A stretch of DNA of 5,285 nt from Microbacteriaceae bacterium (GTDB taxonomy: Bacteria; Actinomycetota; Actinomycetes; Actinomycetales; Microbacteriaceae), in the NCBI GenBank assembly GCA_011620705.1, contig WOYR01000231.1:2215-7499 (forward strand), in the 5' to 3' direction. How positions within the stretch are numbered: the stretch's first letter is position 1; each line of letters opens with the position of its first letter. The translations under genes and the position numbers were made by a program. Of the stretch, positions 1 through 5,285 are shown in pieces. The notes beneath the pieces are model-generated. The model saw only the letters and a program-made list of their open reading frames with translations, was not told the origin of the DNA and did no database searches.

Positions 1-264
1 CGGTGCCGGCGGCGCCGGATGGTTCCGTCGTCGTCGCGAGCGCGGTCCCGGTGCGGCGGGGGCTGCCCCGGCAGCACGGGGGGGAGCCGTGGCCGCCGGC
101 GGGGTTCGCATCCGCCGTGCAGTCCCCGCCTGCCTCGTCGCCCGCGGCGCCGGCGCCGGTGCCGGCGGCGCCGGATGGTTCCGTCGTCGTCGCGAGCGCG
201 GTCCCGGTGCGCCGGGGGCTGCCCCGAACACCCGGGGGCGAGCCGTCGCCGCCGGCGGGATTCA
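1..264 (+). repeat. Direct tandem repeat, 156-bp period, inside the cytochrome b gene
   Basis: Bases 1-107 and 157-263 align without gaps. The first 55 bases are identical, and I count about 98 of 107 matches by eye. Most differences cluster around 71-76 / 227-232. The period is 156 bases, exactly 52 codons, so the frame is kept. Each protein copy reads VPAAPDGSVVVASAV followed by PVRRGLPR, then a GGEP and a PPAGF motif. A variable Ala/Ser/Pro spacer (about residues 36-52) separates the copies. Copy 1 touches the window edge, so more copies may lie upstream. The identity extends to synonymous positions, pointing to recent duplication or homogenisation. Confidence 0.9.
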
Positions 265-1364
265 CCGCTGCGGCAGCGATCGAGGCAAGAGAGCCTGCGG
301 CCGATCTCGTCGGCCCTCCCGCTCCCTCGATTCCGCAGGAGTCGGTCCCCGCAGGGCGTGCGGTTGCTCCGCAACTGGACGATGCCGCCCGCCCGACCCC
401 GAAGCCCGAAGCGAGGCCCGAGCCGAAGCCCGAGGCGAAACGATACGGCCCCTTCACCGTGAGGCAATGGGTGGGTGCTGCCGCTGTCGTCGTCGTCGGC
501 TTGCTCGTGCTGGCGGCTTTCGCCGTGCTGTTCGTGCGCTCGTTGGTCTCCTTGCCCTTCATGAGGGATTTCCTCGCGCGCTATCCAGGCGAATACGAGC
601 TTCCCGTGGGAGTCCCGGTCGGGTTCCCGGCCTGGCTCAACTGGCAGCACTTCCTCAACTTCTTCTTCATCGTCCTGATCATCCGGTCCGGGCTGCAGGT
701 GAGGTTCCAGAAGCGGCCGAGCGCTTTCTGGAGGCCGCGGTGGAGCAAGGAGCGGAAGTTCAGTCTCACCAGCTGGTTCCACCAGTCGCTGGACATTCTC
801 TGGCTGGTCAATGGCGTGGTCTTCGTGGTGCTGCTGTTCGTATCCGGTCAATGGATGCGGATCGTCCCCACGAGCTGGGACGTCTTCCCCAACGCTCTTT
901 CAGCGGTCATCCAATATGCGTCGCTCGACTGGCCCACCGAGAACGGCTGGGTCTACTACAACTCCATCCAGCAGCTGACCTACTTCGTGGTTGTCTTCAT
1001 CGCTGCCCCGGTGGCTGCGGTCACCGGCGTGCGGATGTCGGTCATCTGGCCGAAGAACTCCCCGCGGCTCAACGCGCTGTACCCGCTCGAGTGGGCCAGG
1101 GCGGTGCATTTCCCGACGATGATCTTCTTCGTGCTGTTCATCGTCGTCCACGTGACGCTGGTGTTCGCCACGGGAGCGCTGCGGAATCTCAACCACATGT
1201 ACGCTGCGCAGGGCTCGACCGATCCGACGGCGCTGGCGGACAATTGGACAGGATTCTGGATCTTCATCGTGTCGATGCTGCTCGTCGTCGGGGCCTGGAT
1301 CGCCGCTCGGCCGTTGCTGCTGGCACCGGTCGCTCGGCTGTTCGGCTCGGTGAGTTCGCGCTGA
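3..1364 (+). CDS. Cytochrome b561/b6-type di-heme membrane protein with Ala/Pro-rich repeat tail (5' partial)
   Basis: Probable membrane electron-transfer subunit carrying two b hemes. Numbering from the codon at position 3, residues 1-150 are hydrophilic, rich in Ala/Pro, and end in a Lys-Pro-Glu segment (about 134-146). Six hydrophobic helices follow at about 155-180, 212-230, 258-281, 322-345, 368-391 and 415-437. Arg/Lys-rich loops (231-257, 343-366, C-terminus) place both ends in the cytoplasm. Candidate heme ligands are H216, H260, H369 and H383; the last two lie 14 residues apart on one helix, as in cytochrome b families. By predicted depth, H216 could pair with H383 and H260 with H369. 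The overall pattern matches the Ni/Fe-hydrogenase/b561-like cytochrome b group, whose members pass electrons between quinone and a catalytic subunit. The partner is not visible here; a molybdopterin oxidoreductase or similar upstream is only a guess. The codon at position 3 is GTG, but its equivalent in the second repeat copy is an internal Val, so the true start is probably upstream. Confidence 0.8.
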   Translation: MPAAPDGSVVVASAVPVRRGLPRQHGGEPWPPAGFASAVQSPPASSPAAPAPVPAAPDGSVVVASAVPVRRGLPRTPGGEPSPPAGFTAAAAIEAREPAADLVGPPAPSIPQESVPAGRAVAPQLDDAARPTPKPEARPEPKPEAKRYGPFTVRQWVGAAAVVVVGLLVLAAFAVLFVRSLVSLPFMRDFLARYPGEYELPVGVPVGFPAWLNWQHFLNFFFIVLIIRSGLQVRFQKRPSAFWRPRWSKERKFSLTSWFHQSLDILWLVNGVVFVVLLFVSGQWMRIVPTSWDVFPNALSAVIQYASLDWPTENGWVYYNSIQQLTYFVVVFIAAPVAAVTGVRMSVIWPKNSPRLNALYPLEWARAVHFPTMIFFVLFIVVHVTLVFATGALRNLNHMYAAQGSTDPTALADNWTGFWIFIVSMLLVVGAWIAARPLLLAPVARLFGSVSSR

Positions 1365-1431
1365 CGCTCCACACGGAAGTATTCGCATACGATGCTTGAC
1401 TGAGCTGATCAGCGACGGATGAGGACGGGCC
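1365..1431 (+). promoter_or_regulatory. Intergenic gap before the acyl-CoA gene cluster; possible control region
   Basis: This is the largest gap in the window and the natural place for a promoter of the downstream operon. It contains a perfect 10-base palindrome, GCTGATCAGC, at 1404-1413, and a purine-rich GAGG at 1421-1424, seven bases before the ATG at 1432, which is a reasonable ribosome binding site. A TACGAT at 1388-1393 could be a -10 element, but no good -35 lies at the right distance. The TTGACT at 1396-1401 has no matching -10 and sits too near the start codon. No hairpin followed by a T-run is present, so an intrinsic terminator for the cytochrome gene is not supported and read-through is possible. 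Confidence 0.35.
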
Positions 1432-2172
1432 ATGCACAAAGAGCGCGTGCGGACGCATCTGCTGGACGGTGTCCTCGACATCGCGCTCGGTGATCCGATG
1501 ATGACCGCGCGGCAGTCCGCTGAACTGGTCGAGCTGCTTGTTGAGTACTCCGAAGACAGACAATTGCGCGCCGTGGTGCTCCGCTCCGAGTCCGCAGACT
1601 TCTGCGTCGGCATCGACGACGAGTTGGCCATGAAGGGGTCATACGCCTCTTCGCCCTCGCCGGCGGACCTCCTGGCCGGCCTGCGTGTCCCCGTCGTGGC
1701 GGTGCTGACCGGCCGCGTCGAGTCCGCCGGCCTGGAGCTGGCGCTGGCGGCTGACGTGAGGCTGGCGGCCCCCGATGCGCGCTTCCGCCTCTCTGAGGTC
1801 TCCCAGGGGAGGCTGCCGTGCTGGGGGGGAACCCAGCGGCTGCCCCGGGTGGTCGGTCAGGCTGCCGCGCTCCGCATGATCCTGTTCGGCGAGTACGTGG
1901 TGGCCGCAGACGCTCTCCACCAGGGCCTTGTGCACGAAGTCGTCGACGCGCCCCTCGAGAGGGCGGGGGAGTACACGGCTGAATGGCTGACCCGCGCGCC
2001 GCTGGCATTGGAATACGCCAAGGAGGCGGTTCGGGATGGGTCCGAACTCCGGCTGCGGGAGGGTCTCGCCCTCGAAGCCGATCTGAACACCTTGCTTCAG
2101 ACCTCGCGGGACCGCGCGGAGGGCATAGCTGCCTTCTTGGGCAAGCGGACAGCGAGCTTCCGGAACGCCTGA
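1432..2172 (+). CDS. Divergent enoyl-CoA hydratase/isomerase (crotonase) family protein
   Basis: Crotonase-superfamily enzyme acting on an acyl-CoA thioester in the cytoplasm. At 246 residues it is near the usual 250-260. The core crotonase pattern is present: E102 (in GLELAL) and E122 (in RLSEVS) are exactly 20 residues apart, matching the two catalytic glutamates of rat mitochondrial enoyl-CoA hydratase (E144/E164). A GGTQRLPR motif sits at 132-139. Oxyanion-hole and loop segments are less standard. FCVGID (57-62) replaces the common AAGAD-type segment, SAG (98-100) replaces the Gly-rich turn, and Cys130-Trp131 replace the usual small residues before GGTQRL. Both acid/base residues remain, so hydratase chemistry is possible, but isomerase, hydrolase or another crotonase reaction cannot be excluded. 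The ATG at 1432 is preceded by GAGG at a good distance. The stop shares its A with the start of the CoA-transferase gene, indicating coupled translation. Confidence 0.88.
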   Translation: MHKERVRTHLLDGVLDIALGDPMMTARQSAELVELLVEYSEDRQLRAVVLRSESADFCVGIDDELAMKGSYASSPSPADLLAGLRVPVVAVLTGRVESAGLELALAADVRLAAPDARFRLSEVSQGRLPCWGGTQRLPRVVGQAAALRMILFGEYVVAADALHQGLVHEVVDAPLERAGEYTAEWLTRAPLALEYAKEAVRDGSELRLREGLALEADLNTLLQTSRDRAEGIAAFLGKRTASFRNA

Positions 2173-3587
2173 TGGAGCCGCTCCGCGGCGTGGATGTCCG
2201 CGTCGGGGGCGAGGCTGCGATCGCCGCCGACGCCGCGCAGCTGCTGGCAGGCTACGGTGCCTCCGTTCGAGTCTCCGGGGACGGTTCCAGGCCTGCGAGC
2301 GTCACCGTGTCGGGGGGAGGCTGCGCACCCGCAGTCGCGAGGATGAGCGCAGCGGTGGCCCCGTGCCCGGGGCTCCCTGCGGCTGCACCGACCCGGGCAG
2401 CCGCAGGCCTTCTCGCATTGGGTGCGCTCGCAGCGGCCCGGGTGGGGGGGAGCGTGACCGTGGATGCGGACTCGGTCGCCATCCTGCTCCTGCAGCCGCT
2501 GGTCATGGCGCACTGGTATTCGGCGCCGCCGCCTGGCCGGGTGACCCCGCTGCGGGTCGGCGAAGGATGGGCCGCGGCGGAACTCGGCGCACCCGGAGAC
2601 GCTGATCTGTTCCAGCTGCTGCTCGAGACGGACTCCTTCACCGATGCCGAAGAACTCAGTGCGGCGGCGCAGCAGTGGCGCCTCCCGGTCGTTCCGTATC
2701 GCCGGGCGGAGGCCGTTCGGCGTCGGAGCCCTCGTGCAGCAGGCCGCCGGCAGGAGCCCAGCAGTGGCGGCGCCCACGAGCCAGAGGAACCTCCTGCCGT
2801 CGCACAGGAGGCACTGGCCGGGATCAGAGTGGTGGATGTCACGGCGATGTGGGCAGGCCCTCTGTGCACCTGGCTGCTCTCCCAGCTCGGTGCCTCAGTC
2901 GTCACCGTGGAATCCGATGCCCGGCCGGATGGGATGCGCGCGCCCGACGGCGGAGGGATCTACCCGGGAGGAAGGCTGGACCCGGGTGCGAAGGATCGGT
3001 CCGCGATGTTCACATCCCTTGCGGCCGGAAAGGAGCGGGTGAATCTCGACCTCCGGGTCGAGGATGACCGGGAAAGGTTCGCACTCGCGTGTGCGCAGGC
3101 GGATCTCCGGGTGGACAGTCTGTCCCGGCGCGCTCGGGAGGATCTGGGGATCAACGACGGGAGCGGGTCCGGTGATGGACCCGCGATCGTGCATATCCCG
3201 GCCTTCTCGAGCGGGCCTTCGCGCGATTGGGTGGCGTACGGCACGCAGATCCATGCCATGAGCGGGCTGGCGTGGCCGACCGGGTCCGATGAGCCGATCC
3301 CCGCGGCCACCGCGTATGCCGATGGACTCGGCGGCATCGCCGCAGCCCTGGCATCGGTCGTCGCGCTGCACTCCGCGGCGCGCCAGTCGCGGGCTCCGGC
3401 ACTGACGGCGAGCCTGATGGATGCGGTCGGCGGTCTTCCGGCCGATCGTGATCGCGGCGCACTGCTCCGAGCCGACCCGATGCCCCGGGTGGCGGAGCTC
3501 GCCCAGGCGCATGCGGTCCGCGCCGTGCAACTGACCGTGGCCGGCGTGCCGCTGCGTCATCCCGCTTCGCCATTCGTCTCGGCGTGA
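2172..3587 (+). CDS. Composite family III CoA-transferase (CaiB/BaiF), 471 residues
   Basis: Probable acyl-CoA:carboxylate CoA-transferase. The segment from about residue 215 is a clear family III head: LAGIRVVDV, then WAGPLCTWLLSQLGASVVTVES (228-248, in two adjoining parts), then an Arg/Pro region near 251-258. MSGLAWPTG lies at 363-371, and D384 (in AYADGLGG) lies where the family's catalytic Asp (Asp169 of formyl-CoA transferase) is expected. Residues 1-185 look like a second, reduced CaiB-like segment: LRGVDVRV and AAQLLAGYGASVRV, an Ala-rich helix at 75-90, and a C-terminal-like part ending in LPVVPY (171-176). At the position matching D384 it has Thr/Arg (74-75). A hydrophilic linker (about 180-214) joins the halves. 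After D384 the second half is short; about 87 residues remain. The start is ATG 2172 in a TGATG overlap with the upstream stop; GGA at 2162-2164 is a weak ribosome binding site. The frame stays open upstream to 1983, but that stretch lies inside the crotonase gene. Confidence 0.82.
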   Translation: MEPLRGVDVRVGGEAAIAADAAQLLAGYGASVRVSGDGSRPASVTVSGGGCAPAVARMSAAVAPCPGLPAAAPTRAAAGLLALGALAAARVGGSVTVDADSVAILLLQPLVMAHWYSAPPPGRVTPLRVGEGWAAAELGAPGDADLFQLLLETDSFTDAEELSAAAQQWRLPVVPYRRAEAVRRRSPRAAGRRQEPSSGGAHEPEEPPAVAQEALAGIRVVDVTAMWAGPLCTWLLSQLGASVVTVESDARPDGMRAPDGGGIYPGGRLDPGAKDRSAMFTSLAAGKERVNLDLRVEDDRERFALACAQADLRVDSLSRRAREDLGINDGSGSGDGPAIVHIPAFSSGPSRDWVAYGTQIHAMSGLAWPTGSDEPIPAATAYADGLGGIAAALASVVALHSAARQSRAPALTASLMDAVGGLPADRDRGALLRADPMPRVAELAQAHAVRAVQLTVAGVPLRHPASPFVSA

Positions 3588-3593
3588 AACGGA

Positions 3594-4349
3594 ATGGCTA
3601 TGCTCCAGCACATGGACGAAATCGACGAGGTGGTCCGGGTGCGCTTCGGAGACGACGGGGTGGCCGAGGTCGTGCTGTCCCGGCCCGAGAAACTCAACGT
3701 CGTGAACCTGCAAATGCGGGACTCGCTGATCGAGGCGTTCACCGCCGTGCGCGACTTCCCCGACCTGGGTGCGATGGTGCTGCGCGCAGATGGCCGACAT
3801 TTCTCGGCAGGGGCGGACATCAGCGAGTTCGGCAATGCGGAGTCCATCTTCGAGGCTCGCCGTATCCGGTGGGATCGTGACCCCTGGTACCTCCTGTGGA
3901 CGCTGCCGGTGCCGAAGGTCGTCGCATTGCACGGCTACGCGCTCGGGTCCGGGCTGGAGATGGCCATGCTCTGCGACCTGCGCATCGCCGCCCACGGGAC
4001 GAAAGTGGGCCTGCCGGAGACCAAGCTCGGGATGCTGCCTGCGGCCGGCGGTACGCGTTCGATCACGGCATGGGTGGCACCGTCGAAGGCGCTCCCCTTC
4101 ATCATGGCGGGCGAGCCCATCGACGCCGAGAGGGCTCAGGTGCTCGGCATCATCGATGAAGTGCTCCCGGAAGGGGCCGACGTGGATGAGACGGCGTTGT
4201 CGTACGCGCGCCGCCTGGCCGCGCTGCCCAGGGTTGCGGTGCGCGCAGCGCTGAGCGCGGCCAAGGCCGCCCATGAGTTGCCGCTTCGCGAAGGTCTCGC
4301 CGCTGAGCGAAGGCTGGCGTACTTGACTGCCCGGTTCAAATCCAACTAA
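3594..4349 (+). CDS. Enoyl-CoA hydratase/isomerase (crotonase) family protein, canonical active site
   Basis: Crotonase-fold enzyme of about 251 residues, expected to hydrate or isomerise a 2-enoyl-CoA. It shows LSRPEKLNVVN near the N-terminus (28-38), the oxyanion segment FSAGADI (70-76), HGYALGSGLEMAM (113-125) with E122, and GLPETKLGML (139-148) with E142. The two glutamates are 20 residues apart, as in rat enoyl-CoA hydratase. PAAGGTRS (149-156) matches the GGTQR-type turn. Residues 93-102, before the second oxyanion segment, are rich in Trp and Tyr (W93, W98, Y99, W102), a region that often lines the acyl pocket, so a bulky or cyclic substrate is conceivable. The gene starts six bases after the CoA-transferase stop. 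Three in-frame ATGs compete (3594, 3600, 3612): 3600 has GGA six bases before it, 3612 gives the most family-like N-terminus, and 3594 is the longest. It is only distantly similar to the crotonase at 1432, so recent duplication is unlikely. Confidence 0.9.
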   Translation: MAMLQHMDEIDEVVRVRFGDDGVAEVVLSRPEKLNVVNLQMRDSLIEAFTAVRDFPDLGAMVLRADGRHFSAGADISEFGNAESIFEARRIRWDRDPWYLLWTLPVPKVVALHGYALGSGLEMAMLCDLRIAAHGTKVGLPETKLGMLPAAGGTRSITAWVAPSKALPFIMAGEPIDAERAQVLGIIDEVLPEGADVDETALSYARRLAALPRVAVRAALSAAKAAHELPLREGLAAERRLAYLTARFKSN

Positions 4350-4371
4350 CCTTGGAGTGACAACCGAGGGT

Positions 4372-4376
4372 GGAGG
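4372..4376 (+). promoter_or_regulatory. Strong ribosome binding site (GGAGG) for the HadA-like gene
   Basis: GGAGG lies nine bases before the ATG at 4386, in the 36-base gap after the second crotonase gene. It is the best Shine-Dalgarno match in the window and fixes the start of the downstream gene. It suggests that the hydratase pair is translated independently of the upstream genes. Confidence 0.7.
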
Positions 4377-4385
4377 TCCGCTCGC

Positions 4386-4859
4386 ATGGAGCAAGGGAAT
4401 GAACTGGTCGGAACGGTATTGGGAACAGTGACGTTCCCGATCGAAGCGGGTAAGGTACGGGAGTTCGCGAAGAGCATCCAAGACCCCAACCCCATCTTCA
4501 GGGACGCGGCTGCTGCCGCAAAGGCCGGCTTCTCGGCGATTCCAGCCCCGCCGACGTACACGGTGGTGGCCGCGCACTTCCAGGAGGGCGACAGCACGTT
4601 CTCGGCGCTGGGCCTGGATCTGGCCAGAGTCCTCCACGGCGAGCAGCAGTGGTTCTTCCACCGGACGCCGGTGGTCGGCGATGTGCTCACCGGCGAGACC
4701 AAGGTCGTGAGCGTCGAGCAGAAGCCCGGTGCCCGCGGCGGTGTGATGACGTTCGTCAAGCTGGGGACCGAGTACGTGGACCAGAACGGACAGCCGGTTG
4801 TCACAGAGGAGTCGACCGTCATCGAGACGGCTGCCGTCGTCGGAGGTGGCGGAGAATGA
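4386..4859 (+). CDS. MaoC_N / HadA-like hot-dog dehydratase subunit (FAS1-like dehydratase domain)
   Basis: A 157-residue single-domain hot-dog protein, close in length to mycobacterial HadA. Family features are VTFPIEAGKVREFAKSIQD near residues 15-33, NPIF (35-38), IPAPPTYTVV (52-61) and, most diagnostic, VLHGEQQWFFHRTPVVGD (82-99), the MaoC_N pattern of a His-Gly-Glu-Gln strand followed by hR-P-xxx-Gly-Asp. It lacks the D-x-N-P-x-H hydratase signature. In HadAB-type and ChsH1/ChsH2-type enzymes such a subunit helps form the acyl-binding tunnel, while its partner supplies the catalytic Asp and His. The next gene overlaps it by four bases (ATGA) and has that signature, so an obligate heteromer is the natural inference. 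The complex would hydrate a 2-enoyl-CoA (or dehydrate the 3-hydroxyacyl-CoA) in the cytoplasm. Context with a CoA-transferase and crotonases favours a catabolic rather than a fatty-acid-synthesis role, but this is not proven. Confidence 0.87.
   Translation: MEQGNELVGTVLGTVTFPIEAGKVREFAKSIQDPNPIFRDAAAAAKAGFSAIPAPPTYTVVAAHFQEGDSTFSALGLDLARVLHGEQQWFFHRTPVVGDVLTGETKVVSVEQKPGARGGVMTFVKLGTEYVDQNGQPVVTEESTVIETAAVVGGGGE
4842..4846 (+). promoter_or_regulatory. Ribosome binding site (GGAGG) inside the end of the HadA-like gene
   Basis: GGAGG lies nine bases before the ATG at 4856, within the last codons of the upstream gene. It supports 4856 as the start of the MaoC gene rather than the in-frame ATG at 4871. 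Together with the ATGA overlap, it points to coupled, near-equimolar production of the two subunits. Confidence 0.65.
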
Positions 4860-5285
4860 GCAACGAGGCAATGAAGCCGTTGAGCGCTGCAGAAGCAGCA
4901 GTCGGATTGACCTCTCCCGTCTACACTGTCGGGCCGATCACTCGCACTGACATCGTCAAGTACGCCGGTGCCGGTGGTGACTTCAACCCCATTCACCACG
5001 ATGAGGCCTGGGCGGTATCCATCGGGCTTCCCTCGGTGTTCTCGATGGGTCTGTTCCAGGGCGGCCTGTCATCACGGCTGGCGTCTGACTGGATCGGCCT
5101 GAAGAACCTGACGGGCTTCGGAACGCGTTTTCGCAGCCAGGTCTGGCCGGGCGAAGTGCTGAAGATCCAGGGCGAATTGACCGAGGTGGAACCCGCGCCG
5201 GAGGGCACGTCGGTGAAGGCGAAGATCACCGTCACCAATGAAGACGGCACCGACGTCAAGATCCAGGCGTGGGCGACCGGCGTTC
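4856..5285 (+). CDS. MaoC / HadB-like (R)-specific enoyl-CoA hydratase subunit (3' partial)
   Basis: Hot-dog hydratase whose reading frame is open to the window edge; 143 codons are seen. It has the hydratase-2 signature YAGAGGDFNPIHHDEAWA at 36-53. D42 and H47 are spaced five apart as in the catalytic Asp31/His36 pair of Aeromonas PhaJ and in HadB, and N44 is also conserved. GLPSVFSMGLFQGGL (57-71) fits the conserved segment after the active site, and FRSQVWPGEVLKIQGEL (92-108) is the usual Pro-Gly-Glu/Asp strand. Known members add water to trans-2-enoyl-CoA to give (R)-3-hydroxyacyl-CoA, or catalyse the reverse. The gene overlaps the MaoC_N-like gene by ATGA, so this is probably the catalytic half of a heteromer. 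Single-domain relatives are about 130-160 residues, so only a short tail is probably missing, unless a further domain is fused downstream. Confidence 0.9.
   Translation, partial: MSNEAMKPLSAAEAAVGLTSPVYTVGPITRTDIVKYAGAGGDFNPIHHDEAWAVSIGLPSVFSMGLFQGGLSSRLASDWIGLKNLTGFGTRFRSQVWPGEVLKIQGELTEVEPAPEGTSVKAKITVTNEDGTDVKIQAWATGV

Noticed and set aside
89..1399. A 436-codon + strand frame overlapping the cytochrome b gene
   Set aside because: It is Arg/Ala-rich with no hydrophobic helices, whereas the frame ending at 1364 shows six helices, positioned histidines and positive-inside loops.
1396..1424. TTGACT as the -35 of a promoter for the first crotonase gene
   Set aside because: No -10-like hexamer lies 16-18 bases downstream, and that position would overlap the ribosome binding site.
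1983..2171. N-terminal extension of the CoA-transferase frame
   Set aside because: The open frame continues upstream inside the crotonase gene, but its translation is unlike the family. The ATG at 2172 in the TGATG junction begins the recognisable LRGVDV-type strand.
78..2450. G-tracts of six or seven (78-84, 1823-1829, 2312-2317, 2444-2450) as phase-variation sites
   Set aside because: With G near one third of the bases, a few such runs are expected by chance in about 5 kb. All frames are intact, and metabolic genes are unlikely contingency loci.
3400..3590. Short tail of the CoA-transferase as a frameshift or truncation
   Set aside because: The frame ends in a plausible tail and the next gene starts six bases later. 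I saw no continuation of family III sequence in another frame.
4323..4352. TTGACT and TAACCT with an 18-base spacer as an internal promoter before the HadA-like gene
   Set aside because: The -10 match is poor and the -35 is within the coding end of the crotonase. A chance match is as likely, so it is not listed as a feature.
2895..4871. A 658-codon open frame on the minus strand spanning several genes
   Set aside because: Its translation is low-complexity, rich in Arg/His/Gly, with no family motif. It lies opposite genes with clear catalytic motifs. Long antisense frames are expected at this GC content.
1..5285. CRISPR array, tRNA/rRNA, insertion sequence or attachment site
   Set aside because: No spaced short repeats, cloverleaf-like segment, transposase motifs or terminal inverted repeats were seen. 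The only repeat is the in-frame coding repeat at 1-264.

Overview
The window is very GC-rich, densely coding DNA with strongly G/C-biased third codon positions. Every supported gene is on the + strand. It most resembles an actinobacterium: the GC content, the coupled TGATG/ATGA gene junctions and a HadAB-like pair of hot-dog hydratase genes all fit. I cannot name a genus. Two unrelated units are visible.

Region 1 (1-1364) is the 3' part of a gene for a six-helix, probably di-heme, membrane cytochrome b. A long Ala/Pro-rich cytoplasmic N-terminal tail precedes the membrane part. The tail contains a nearly exact 156-bp (52-residue) tandem repeat, and the gene probably starts upstream of the window. 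A 67-base gap (1365-1431) follows, with a short palindrome and a ribosome binding site but no convincing terminator or promoter.

Region 2 (1432-5285) is a tight five-gene run that looks like one operon for acyl-CoA metabolism. It encodes a divergent crotonase-fold enzyme (1432-2172), an unusual composite family III (CaiB/BaiF) CoA-transferase (2172-3587), a canonical crotonase (3594-4349), a MaoC_N/HadA-like hot-dog subunit without a hydratase motif (4386-4859), and a MaoC/HadB-like hydratase subunit with the catalytic Asp/His motif (4856 to the window end, cut off). Junctions are a 1-base overlap, a 6-base gap, a 36-base gap and a 4-base overlap.

Taken together, the genes suggest that a carboxylic acid is activated by CoA transfer and that its enoyl-CoA intermediates are then handled by two mechanistically different hydratase types, crotonase-fold and hot-dog. 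No substrate can be assigned from this window; no dehydrogenase, thiolase or regulator gene is in view. The most unusual element is the CoA-transferase: two CaiB-like segments in one 471-residue chain, only the second of which keeps the recognisable active-site Asp and the N-terminal signature.
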